Shown here piece by piece: positions 15,097-26,782 of a stretch of DNA of 64,000 nucleotides (its first letter is position 1; each line of letters opens with the position of its first letter). Source of the stretch: Cloeon dipterum. Taxonomy: Eukaryota; Arthropoda; Insecta; Ephemeroptera; Baetidae. The position numbers were made by a program, and so were the translations under genes. Location: the NCBI RefSeq assembly GCF_949628265.1, contig NC_088786.1, forward strand, positions 24,325,681 to 24,389,680. Direction: 5' to 3'. Under the pieces are notes generated by a model that did no database searches, had not been told where the DNA came from, and saw only the letters and a list, made by a program, of their open reading frames with translations.

Positions 15097-17167
15097 GTAG
15101 GCAGACACACGGCGCGGAAAAGAACCGAATTTTTCACGCTTCGTCCCGATCGGGGTGACAGTAAGCCGATGCTCACGACCACAACAAACGCTTTTCCAAC
15201 GCCTATGGTCGATCGACTGCGGTCAGATCACTTACTGTTGCTCTTCAAACGTGTACTCCATTTTTGCAGACGGCTATTATGCATCTCGAATTAGTCACAG
15301 ACGAGCGGCGACAGACAGATTTTCCGCCTTTCGAGGTTGCGAATAAAGTGCCGAATTTAGTGCCGCCACCAATGCAAATAAGAGAGTCGCGATTTAAATT
15401 CAAGTGGGGCCATCAATTAAAGCAAACGCTGCCAATCGGTCTGCGAATCTGACCATATAGGCGGCAAGTAGTTATGATAATTGCACGTGCGAATTAAGTG
15501 GTTGCCATTCGACGCCTTTTCCGAGAACGGCCGGACGCGCTTTGCAGAGGAGTTTAAAACGACAGCTACTTTGTGTGTGCAGCTTTTGCTCAAAAACGTT
15601 CACATACTCGGCTCCCGTTTGCAAAGTGCGCATCAGAAGCGACTCTTCCTTCTCGTTAAGTAACCCGTCCGCCTACCAAAACCAAAACCGAGGAAAAGAC
15701 CGTCCGTTGACTCGAGCAAAAACGTAATCCGCGCCCGTCGCACGCACTCGTCTCACGAGACATTTTATTAAAATCACATTTTGCGCTCTTTGATCGCCAG
15801 GGGAGAGCAAGGCCGCCGTTTTACAGCGCATAATTATACATGCGCGTGGTGATACGCGAAAAGTCTTCTTTTTAACGGTAATCCACGTTGTAAAATAATA
15901 AAAAAAACTAAAAACAAACGCACACGCCATTGTAACTAAATTTATGGAGTTCAGACGTTTCCAGGCCTGCAAGAAAACGCATAATTTTGCAATTTAAATA
16001 CATTCGTGCTTGGCACTCTTGATTCAAAGTCAATAGTTTTACTGAAAACCTCAGGAATTTCTTTTATTCTTTTAACTCGGTTCTCAATAGTCAGCATTCC
16101 AGATTCAATTTCAAGAATTTAAAACACACAATTTAATGTTGAATAAGAATTTTATTTGAAAATAATCTGTTTTTTGCATGTAAAGTATATGTTATATAAA
16201 TGAAACGCTCATGTGAGTTGGTATCTCATCTCGGCTGATTCATTTGCGCAGACATAAAATTGGAACAGCGCACAATGGAAGTGGAATGTGCAAAAATGCG
16301 ATCAGTAAACACTCGGCGTTACACACCCTCGGCCGGTGATGCCCAATTTTATTTTTGTTACGCGGCGAACACATGCTTTGTATCAACAGTGACGCAATTA
16401 TTGTATATTTTGCTGGTTCCTGCCTCGAGATAGAAGCGAATTGTTATTTCAGCGCCATCGGAAAGCACGCCTGCCTGTACGCCGGTTCGCAGCCGCGCGG
16501 CAGCCTGACGAGAGTGAAGCAGATTTTTAGCTTCTGCCCAAAGAAGCGCTGCTCGTTCAAATTTTTTCCTCGTATAGTAATCAGATTTGACGGGTGAAAA
16601 AGGGCTTTTGCTGCGCGCCGCCTCATTATTCGCTGCGATTATTCACCAAGTTGACAGATTTTTAGGCGCAAGTTGAAATTTCTCGGCACGCAGACGCAGA
16701 CTTTGGAAATTCGCAGTCGTGCAAATTTTAACGGCCACGCGAAAAGCGCGGAGCAGTAATATGATTTCATCCTGCTTGTCAGGTCTCAATAAATTTTCCG
16801 TCTCCACTGACCCGTGAAACAAAATCTGCGACCTTTTCCCGTCCGACCGCGTGCGCCGGCCGTGCGAGTAAAAAGCACTGATTAAACTGCTAGGAAATAA
16901 TTTCGTCCAGGCTAACGTATTCATTTCCATTTTTATTGAATAAATCTGGCTAATTTATTGCGTAGAAACTGTGCTGGCATGAGAAACAACAATTATCTGC
17001 ACTCAAAATCAGGGGATAAATCAATTAAAAAAAAAAAATCCAGAAAAACTTGATACCGCCCTTTTTGGAAGAGTGAAAGAAATTTATGTATAATTTCTTG
17101 GCCGGCTGCGAATTATTTATGCGCGGAGAAAAATGCTTTCAGCCGGTTAGTGTAAATGGATCAAATT

Positions 17168-17169
<2 letters not shown>

Positions 17170-17208
<39 letters not shown>
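17170..17208. repeat. (CA)n microsatellite
   Basis: About 19 perfect CA dinucleotide units in non-coding DNA. The length is likely to be polymorphic. Confidence 0.97.
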
Positions 17209-17209
<1 letters not shown>

Positions 17210-20141
17210 GCGGGCCAGACAACTTTTTGCCCGCCGCCGCTTAATAGATGGGCGCGATAATAAAATAGGTAAATATAGAGTGAAACTAAATATTATTATT
17301 CAATTTAGACGAGCGGCCACCGAGTAGTAAGTATCTTCTGAAAATGTTTGTGCTTGAGACGTGCGTTTCGTTTTTTCTTACGGTAATCGCGCCGTCATGT
17401 GCCTCTCGCCGGATTTTCTTCTTCACCAACCAAGTCTCATTATCTTCGTCCTTTCTATTATGTCAATTAGCAATCTCGAAGGGCTTTTAAAGCTCGGCTC
17501 GGTGTTTTTGATTGTTTGACAATACTTTTCCTCTAATCACCTCTTTTATTTCAATGTGTCAGATTTATAAACTTGAGCTGAGTCATCTAACTAGTATAAG
17601 AAAGAACTTCTAACAGTAGTGCATTCCGTGAGGGTGGAGGAATTTAAACTGCATTTAAAAAGAGCAGCTCTGTTTTTTCAATTGGTCGTTTCCAGAATCG
17701 TTGGTTCGGAATGCGGATGTGTCGTGTTTTCTTTTCAGCAGGGACTAAATGTCCAAAGGCACTCTCAGAGACCTTGACTTAAAATTTAAATGATTTCTCT
17801 GGCGGATATTTACAAAAACAAAAATAAAATGTGCTGAAGGTAATCGTTCAATTATTCCTGATCAATAATAATTGCTTTTTATTTTTTGTTAATTTGATCT
17901 GCACATCCTTTTAACATTAAATTATGAACGTTAAACATATAATGTAATTGCATTTTTATAGAACAAAATTTATTGAAAATAAAACCACAAGCCTCAGCTC
18001 TTGTTTTATTTTATGTATGTATACATTAAAGGAAAAGAAGTAATAAAGCGGAAAAGAACTATCAAACGATAACCTTGTTACTTGCTGCATGCGAGTCACA
18101 ATCACGCTCATCTAAAAGCTGAGCTAAAAGTTGAGCTTTAAAATCCGTTTAAGATTGCTAATTGACGTAATAGAAAGGAAGAGGATAAACATGTTTTTTG
18201 CCTCTCTCAATTTGAGCTTCTTTCACCTGCCAACTAATTTCCGCCACCCCCTCAGTATGCTATTTTGGCTTGTTAGAGCGAACGAAAGTGAAGAGTGCCG
18301 ATCACGAGTGGCTATTTGCATTTTTGATCGCCTCAGCATCCTGCAGCACTCATTACCGTCAATCCAGATCTGTGCGAAATTGCACGTCTCGCCCGCCGAC
18401 TGACTGACTGGCTGACTTGACTGGTTGATCTCCCCGCAGCCGATTTTTGGAATGGCACGCTCTCTCATCATCAGAGAGCGGCGGCACAGCGGGAGTTTCT
18501 TTTGATGAAATGTGAACTCAATCTTCCAAGTCAGTCACCTAATACACAAGAAGTCTTTAGCTCAATGAGTCGCTATTAATTCCCCTCCGCTCACGGCGAT
18601 TATTTTTGCTCCAACTCTTCCTCCGAAGAGAGCAAAAGAAGCAAACAATGTTGAGGAATTTATCGCGTCGTATCTGGCACACAGCGTTAAATTATGTTTT
18701 GATTAATAACAAGTAGGGCTGTGAATACATTAGTAATAGTAAACGTTTTATTTATCAAATCCTGTGTCCATATTGGGAAACTTGTAAATGCGCTCTCGGG
18801 AGACTGTTACAATCTTTGAGGAAGACAATATATGTATTCTAAGTGGTGTGGGATTCTTTGCTGCTTCATATATCACGGCTGGCAGTTGTCACAGCGAATT
18901 TCTGATTTGACATCTTTTATTCCGACCACAAAGCTCGCATTAATATCAATTGAATGAACATTGCTCTTAGTTACCAGACACGTCCGTGACCCTTCCTGCG
19001 CGTGACTTTGTTGCCTCTCGAGCTAATATTTCAGGATGATCGTTCACAATTTGAGAGGCTTTTCGCTTTTCACGTCAGCTCATCTTGTTTCCTAAGAAAA
19101 CAATTTAGACAAAACTGATGAGAGCTCTTTGCATACAATTTTTTATTTTTAATTGCAGGCCTATATACTTCAGGTTATTTGATTAAAAGCTGTCGAATGT
19201 CTTTAAAAAGAGAAAACTATTTTTTCAAATATTTGACAAAAACTCCTTATGAAAATTGCTGAAAAATGAATAAACCTTAAAACTTTTAAAACATTGTGTG
19301 CAGTAATTAATACTTTTGATCATCTCCTCCTACTCCATGATCTGAATTATATTGAATGGAGTCAAACGTATCAACATTGATGCGTAATTTATGTTTTATT
19401 TGCAATTCGCGAGGACATTACAATCAATATCAACGAGCAGCTTGCGCGTGAGGTCAAGCCGATATTGACTGTGTGTGTAGCATAAACGACGCCATTATTA
19501 GTGATTAAGTGGCAGTGAAGCAAACGCCGGAGCCAAAGCAGACAAACGGCGTGCGAAGACCTCTGAGAACTCCCATACGGTGTCTGAGCAGACGTGTAAA
19601 AAAGCGGCTGACCGACCGCATGCACGAGGTATTCAGTGGCTCTCAGGCTGGAATTTTCAGTTTTCCTATCAAATATATATAAAATGAGTGAGGCCCCCCA
19701 GTGCGAGATAAAGATTACCAACATAAAAGCAGGGCCAGCCCCCATGCAAACCACTCCATGTCTCTTCTTGTTGCAAATAATATAATAGGCAGAGGCAAAC
19801 TTGATGGCATTTTTATCTCTCTCTAGGTACTTTTTCTACTCTTGGTGCCAAACGAGCGTACATGTGAGACGGAGGAGAGAAGCGTACGCACAGTAACAGC
19901 GCTGATTGAAAAACTGGCTGTTTTCGCTTCGAATAACCAGATGCAAAATCATGTCAGCTGTCCGTAACTTCTCTCATTACTCGTGATCACTTTTCCGCTC
20001 AATTAACTTAAAAAACAGTTTCGGCGCTGACGAAATTTGACATGACCTAATATGCCGAGGAGCGAAATGAGTCATTGCAGCAACAAAGTGCGAAATGACA
20101 ATTTAAATGACGGCGCCCATGTAATGTGATTTTCTTGGCGC

Positions 20142-20145
<4 letters not shown>

Positions 20146-20214
<69 letters not shown>
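20146..20214. repeat. (CT)n / (GA)n microsatellite
   Basis: About 34 uninterrupted CT dinucleotides. On the minus strand this reads as a GAGA tract, the class of sequence bound by GAGA factor in insects. No flanking promoter feature is evident. Confidence 0.97.
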
Positions 20215-20216
<2 letters not shown>

Positions 20217-23200
20217 GTTCTGAAACTGGAAGTTAAATAATCTTTTATCCTTTTTTGGCAAATCACACTGTGTGCGCCTCTCTACGGTCAGCTATCATGT
20301 CTCGGGCGCCAAAACGCGCCGCGCGTGTTATTTTCTCAGGCGGTACCCTGCCGAGAAGCGTTAAAATCCTCACTGATTAAAAATTTAGAAAGAGTTAATT
20401 AATCAATAGTTGCGCGTGGAAAAGCACGTATAGCGCGGCGTGTGTTTGTGTGAATTATTTTGCGTTTCTCTCTAATTTATTATGCCAAAAGTTAAGGTAA
20501 TTTGTTAAAAGTGCGTCATTTGCAGGTGAAGTGATTTATTCGCCTCTTTTAAATACTCCGCTTTCGTGCACGCGGTGTCAATTATGCCCAACTTGCAAAT
20601 TGCTTTCACGGCGCATCATTCTTTTGCTGATACCATCGACTTTGTACATTAACTAAAGCATTCAAGGGCTTCGGCAATCAAATCCACACCAGCAGAGTTG
20701 TAAAATTATTATCGAGCTCAAAGTCAATGGCCAATCTCGTTTGAAATAAAATACACACGCGAGCTCAATAACCACAAAATAAAATCAAACACGCACAAAA
20801 ACTGCCATGCGTCGAGTCTTCTTCGCCCTTCGTGTGTCAAAAGAATCATTCCAGCGCGTAAATCCAATATCTTATCCCGTATTACTTGAAAAATGCTATC
20901 GAATGACGCGTGTGGCTGCATACACAACACACATATCGCCTAGTAATATCCCAGGACGCATCCTCCACATCTCGGCTGGTTGGGTGGACCACATACCTCG
21001 ATTGAGATGCATAACGAAGATTTCAAATTAAAAAAGCATCACTTCACATCAGGAATTTCCACAAAATCTGTCCACAAGTCTTAGGAATTACACAGTCTAA
21101 TCCTGAATTAGGTAACAGAAATCAGTCAAAGCTCGAGGCGTGAGGGAAACAGGTTGGTGCCATTTGAAAAGGTCGTGATCCCAGTTTGAATCGTGAGTGG
21201 CCCGTTTCATCTTTTTAATGAGATCTGTGCGCTACTCCCCATGCCCACGCACTTCACGCCTGTTGCATTTTAATTAATTAGCTAATTGCACGACACAAAC
21301 GTCTCTTCCCCATCGAGCCGATTTCTTCGTGCTCTGCTAATATATTCGACTGAAGGAGCTGTTCCGACATGCCTCCTCGTTAATTAATAGCAGAGCGTTA
21401 AATTTATTCCGACTAATTTCGCTTCTCGCGCAAGCCATCGGACCCCGCTGTCTGTTTAGATATTTGGCAGATAAATTTTAATGCTGCTCCAGACTAGATG
21501 TTTGAGCCTTTCGTAGAGGCGCACATATAAAATGCTGTTTTACAAGCGCCGCAATGATTGTACATTTTCAACAAGCCCGTGTACAGTACCGTTCAAGCGA
21601 ATAATTAATTTATGCCCGTAGTTGGGAGCCGCGCGAAAAGAATAGCCCTTCAAGAGGCATTTCCTTATCATTCACGAATATCTAATGGGCGCGGGAAATT
21701 AGTGAAATTGGAGAAGAACAAGTTTGACATAATTTGTTAACGTATCGGCTGACCGAATCTCCGGCTGCGAGAATTCCTCGTGTCCATCCTTAAAGGAATT
21801 AAAAATCTTCCTGCTCGACTCTCGTGCAGTCAGTTGAGGCCGAAAATCACAGTCAAATTTAGCCGAAACAGTGTCTTGTATGCGCCCTCGATTGAAGCGG
21901 CGCGCGGTAACCTAATCTGCTGCAGTGTCTGCAAATAAAAGAGGGAGAAGACAAGGAAGCTCGTGTAATTATCGAGAATTTTTCGGCAATTTTCGCGTAT
22001 ACGTATATATATCCATTTCTCACGTCAGGTGGACACGAATATAAATACAGGTTTTAAACCCGTTCCAAAATGAGACAAAAAACCGAAAGCGCGGCGGACG
22101 CGATTTGCGCTACTACCCGCAGATCGCTACGCTAATGAATTGTTTTGAAAATCACATTCATTAACTTCCAAACAAACATGCGAGGGCCAGACATACAAGG
22201 AGTGGCTCAATGTGTCAAAAGGGTCGTGTAAATTAGTCTTAACCGTTCGTTAAAGGAGGAAAAACGCATACGAGGTAAAGGGCAGATCCAGCGCCCGACG
22301 AGCAGCACAATCTTAGCCGCGAGAAACAAGCAACTGAATTTTCGGAGCTCGTGTTTTCACCTCCTCAAAGCATTGTTGAGCCGTTCGGCGCTCCAAAAGT
22401 TTGTGTTTATAGAAACGACGCCAAAGAGGTGACGCAGGGGTCAATAAAATCTCAAATTTCTTTCCACCGGCGCGTTATACTACATATTGTCCGATGCCAG
22501 CCGAAAAAGAATAAAAAAATCAAGCTTTGTTGCGCGCCAGGCCATAAAAATTTGCTGGCGAATAAATTCGACGCGACTTCCTGCATGACATAAGAAATGC
22601 TGCGTGAAATGACATCACACGTCTGCTCAGGTCTGATGATGAATCGCGCGCGCGAGACGTATCTCGCTACTTTTTGCAGCAATAACGCTTGGCACCGACC
22701 TTTGCCTCATTGCTGTGTGTCTCTCTCGATTGAATTAATTAAGCGCGATCTTCGTATGCAAATTTCTCTTCTTCCCAGCGGCAGCGGCAGCAGCACTGTC
22801 TCTGCGTTCTCCATCATCATCTTGATAGCATGAAGAATGGTAATCCAATTACAATGCTCCACCCACTGAACAAAGATTGATTACAACTATAAAAATACCA
22901 GCCAGCCGCGCGCACACACAAAAACACGCGGGTTTCGCATGGGTAAATGCGATGTACCAGATAAAATTATGTCTGCCCGTTCTTTATTTGAAACGTCTGG
23001 CTGGCATTAAGTGCAATGTGAGGTACACACAACAGTGTCAGCGTACAGCTGGAGTGGCTCATGCACATTTATCTTAATTGTTGCTGCCGCGCGCGTTAGC
23101 TTTTGTCCTCTTGAATGAGGTAGGTGGACTGGCGCCCCCACGAGAATAAGTCGAGACCCTGCCTGCGGACACGAACATATTTATTGGCGAATTAAAAACA

Positions 23201-24914
23201 CAACACACACTAGCAAGATTTTTGGCATTCCTTCGCGCATGTTCAACGTCACCCTCGCGGGAATTGCCTAGTTAGAGTTTTACTTATTGACTGTTAGATC
23301 TCAAGCGGAAAATCACAGGTATTAGTTTGATCACTAGCTTTCATTCCCAACAAAACGAGCCATCATACACTGCGGGGAATTTTTCACACAAAGTGGCACC
23401 AGGTATACTTCCGTGTTCAACGAGAAAACTACTTAGAATAAATTCTGGGCGTTTGATCTGCTTTGGTGGAATTACAGCACCATCAATAACACACATAAAG
23501 CTGCCGGACAAGTTGGCTAAAATTTAAATTTGTCTTTCTCCGTATTTACAATAAGCTTTTCAGTAGATAATACCTCCAGTTTAGGCGCATAAAGCCCTCA
23601 CCTCGGCACTGAAATCACGAATTTGGCACGGTGATAATTCTGCATTATGGGATAATTTCGAAGCACAGCAGAATATTTCAGGCTCAATAAATCTGCGGCT
23701 CTCGCGCGGCCGACAGCTAAAAGCTCGCGCGTCGCACAAAATGCTGTCGGGTGCTAAATGACGTGCTTTGTGTCTCAGCACACAATAATAACACACGCAA
23801 ATTAAAATATTTCTATACAGTCATGGGGCTCGTAGTTGCCTTTTACGGAAGAGCAGCGATGCTATCAATCGCGTCCATTGTTCGCCCTGATTTATTCGCT
23901 CTCATGCTGCTGATGATTATTTTCGATCTCTGCCCTTTATTTTCAACCAGAGTGTTTTCATGCAGCCATGGATGTTGCTCCTGACAAATTGTTTCTTTCA
24001 AAAAGCAGTCGCAAAGCCAAGAGCTCGCTTTTATCGCCCGCTCATCTAGCCATTTTTTGTCCTCTAGTTTTATCATCCTTGCTCTTCTTCACGCAGTTTC
24101 GCGCGTGTCTTTGATGTTTGAAAACGAAGCTGACAGATCAAGGAAATGCCTTTAGATGTTTTCATTTGAACAACTTTTTCTTGTAATTTCTGTGCTGTTA
24201 TACTTTCTTGAATTAAGTAAAGTTAGATATTAACCAAAAATAAATATGTAATGAGTTTATTTTGTTCTCAGGAAAAATCTTTCAGTTAAGAACAATGGGA
24301 AATATGTAATTTATTTTTATTTGAGTTAATTTTTGTCTAAAAATTTTTATTACTATTAAAGCAGTTTTAATCTGAGCTGTTCTGACCAGGAATTGGTTTA
24401 CAAAGTTAACTCTTTTCATATATTCAGACTTCAACAAATTAATTAAGTCAGGTCAAGAGTGTTAGCAACACATTGTTATTATGATAATGACAGGTCTAAA
24501 GACGGCTGCCTTTGGCAGTCAGATCGTAATGATAATCACAAGCGGAGCTTTCAGGCTTATTTGTTTTCATTCTGAAGGTAGTAATTTCAGTTGATGCTTT
24601 TATTACTGTATTTACGTGTGATGCCTCAGCTCGCGGATGTAGATGGATTATTAATCCTTGCAAATCGTTTATTTATTGTTTAGTTGGTGTTTTTTGCAAA
24701 TTAAAGATTAAGTCAGTGACACAGTTGAATTAAACCTTTTTGTTTATTTCCAAGTCTTGTGCAGAAACTATGTCAGAAAGTATATTGTTGGAATTAACGA
24801 CAAAAATAATATGTATTTCAACAATTGCAACTGTGCTATTTTTGGCAAAATTTAAAGCAACATCATCTGTCCAATACTCTATAACTTCTAAATTCCTCTT
24901 TTGACCCACTAAAA

Positions 24915-25526
24915 ATGATTAGCTTGATGCGATTTCTGCTGACAAAATTAATTTTTGGGAAAATCGTGGCCTTCTTCTTCAGACGCCTCACGAGGCGAGC
25001 CTCCAAGCGGACCAACCGAACTAACGCTTGTCACCCTGGTGCCAGGGATGTTTTCCCTACCTTTAACGCAGATGGATTTGCTGTTTTTGCAACGTTCCCC
25101 GAAATCGACACAGGCTCAGACTACGAAGACGACACGGAGCCCGGTTCGTTGCAGCAGAGCAGTGCAGGTCTAGCAATTGCTTTTTTCGCGCTGCTGACGC
25201 TGAATTTCTACTTCATCAACTTTGTCACTGAATGGCAGCTCATAGTTTGCACACCCTGCAAAATCGTCAGCAACATCTACAGGGCAGAAACCCCGAGAGA
25301 GGCTTTGAAATGCAACTGCAGTTATCTGATTGACATCTTTGGACAAAGTATGCTGACCTTCACGGCTCTCAGACTTTTTAGCGTCTTCGTTCTGGGACGC
25401 GTCAAGAAATGGTGGATTTTCGATTTGCTGGACGACGTGCGTGACTACATCGTCCCAAGGAAGGCTGATGAATATTACCAGAAACTTTGCTCTTACTCAG
25501 ATTACGAACTTTATTTCAGATACTAA
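24915..25526 (+). CDS. Single-exon orphan ORF, possible membrane protein
   Basis: The frame encodes 203 residues and is the longest intronless ORF outside the ZMYM gene. The N-terminal ~22 residues alternate hydrophobic and basic residues and are followed by an arginine/lysine-rich stretch (about 23-38). An acidic segment lies around 63-77 (DTGSDYEDDTEP). A clear 19-residue hydrophobic segment (about 86-104) is a probable transmembrane helix. The C-terminal half has several cysteines and ends in a tyrosine-rich tail. I recognise no family. Its coding look (varied, protein-like composition and higher GC than the AT-rich sequence just upstream) supports a real gene, but no promoter or polyadenylation signal is obvious. 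It lies on the same strand inside the putative first intron of the collagen gene. It could be a lineage-specific gene or a decayed one. Confidence 0.5.
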   Translation: MISLMRFLLTKLIFGKIVAFFFRRLTRRASKRTNRTNACHPGARDVFPTFNADGFAVFATFPEIDTGSDYEDDTEPGSLQQSSAGLAIAFFALLTLNFYFINFVTEWQLIVCTPCKIVSNIYRAETPREALKCNCSYLIDIFGQSMLTFTALRLFSVFVLGRVKKWWIFDLLDDVRDYIVPRKADEYYQKLCSYSDYELYFRY

Positions 25527-26769
25527 AATTAAAACAACAAACAAAAAGTACAGGTCTATAGAAATTTTAATTTGTTAAACACTATAAGACACTTTTAACA
25601 TTCGGATGTAATCAATGCAAGTCTTTTAAAAGTTCAGCTCCATTCATTTCACGACTGCCCCGCAGCTGGTGATTTCGCATATAAGGGAGCATGGGGTCAC
25701 GACCTTTTTAATAATAGCACCAGATTACCCGCCCATCTCACTTAAAAGTACGTGAACCAATTCAATTTGAGGCTCACGAATTAGATAATTTATCGACTCA
25801 ATCTCGTCTGGAAGATTAATAGTGGTACAACTCCAGGAACTGCCGGTCGAGACTTGAGTATACAATTTATTTCATTTAACAGTTCGCAAACCGCAATTTC
25901 TCAACGCCAACATTGTAATTTTGACTGGACCAGTTTTCGTATCCACTATGATGTTCGCTCTTTTATTGGCAAAAAATCAATTTTTGCTCGCAAAAAAGCT
26001 TTTACGGCGAGTGCGGCTTTGTCTGTCACTTGTTAACACTCAAGTAGTGCAACATGTTTATTTTTAATTACCACCCCGCCAATTATAAATAATGCGTTAC
26101 TTGCGCTTCGCGGTGTTTTTTCCTAATAAAAAGTGAGTTTATGAGTCGTAAAAGCGGCGCTATTAGTCGCGCGTGCAAGTGATGAGAGTTGCCCCTTGAA
26201 TTATGAGACGGAGATGACATCAGCTTTTCTTTCGCCAAGCGGCCCGGCTGGCATTAACAAAATATATTTTTGACTCCACTCACACAGAAATTATTTATTC
26301 AGCAAGCTCCAACGCAAGAATTATTTTCAATTTGATCAATGGACCGTGAAAAGAGGCCGAGATTGCCAAACACAAAGGCTCGCGGCATGATGTGACGTGT
26401 GTCACTTTTGCATTATAATATGCTGTGTCTTTCCCTGTAGCTATTTTCACCTGCCAGTAGGCGGCGATGAGAAGCCGTGATAGGTATCTCCAATAAAGCG
26501 ATATTTATAACTCAAATGATCAACATGATTGGAAATATGGTTATGAACGGCGTTAAGGAATGTACTGCAAGTGACAGAGATAGTAGAGGAGATTGAAAAC
26601 TGTTTCAAGAAAATCTGGTTTGTAACTCTTTTGAAATTTCTTGGGTCAAACGAAGCGTGAATTATTCCCCTTGTTGATTTCTTAAAAACAGTTTGGATAA
26701 TAATTATTAAATAAATGAACACATTTTTTAACACAGCAGAGTTATTAATTAGTGATTTATTTTTTCCAG
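25527..26769. other. Intronic or upstream non-coding DNA
   Basis: There is no coding exon between the orphan ORF and the collagen signal-peptide exon. The stretch is AT-rich with TAATTA cores. It ends in a pyrimidine-rich tract and acceptor (TTTTTTTCCAG) at 26769. Confidence 0.55.
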
Positions 26770-26782
26770 GCTCGGAAGGGTG

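Larger units (their letters stand above)
15097..24914. other. Non-coding region, probable collagen intron 1 (first part)
   Basis: I see no coding exon. The stretch holds a CA microsatellite (17170-17208), a long CT microsatellite (20146-20214) and three more octamers (15372, 18314, 22756). TTAATTA-type homeodomain cores are frequent. Open frames such as the one at 19389-19754 on the minus strand lack any recognisable domain or splice context. If the exon at 15080 is right, this is the first intron of the collagen gene. Confidence 0.5.

Noticed and set aside
14725..15108. Open frames with proline, arginine or alanine runs on both strands
   Set aside because: The runs are created by the (GGC)n repeat read in different frames, and no flanking protein signal is present.
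19389..19754. 121-codon minus-strand open frame
   Set aside because: It has some hydrophobic stretches but no recognisable family, and its length is expected by chance in this much non-coding DNA.
20072..20266. Arg-Glu repeat peptide
   Set aside because: It is the CT microsatellite read as codons.
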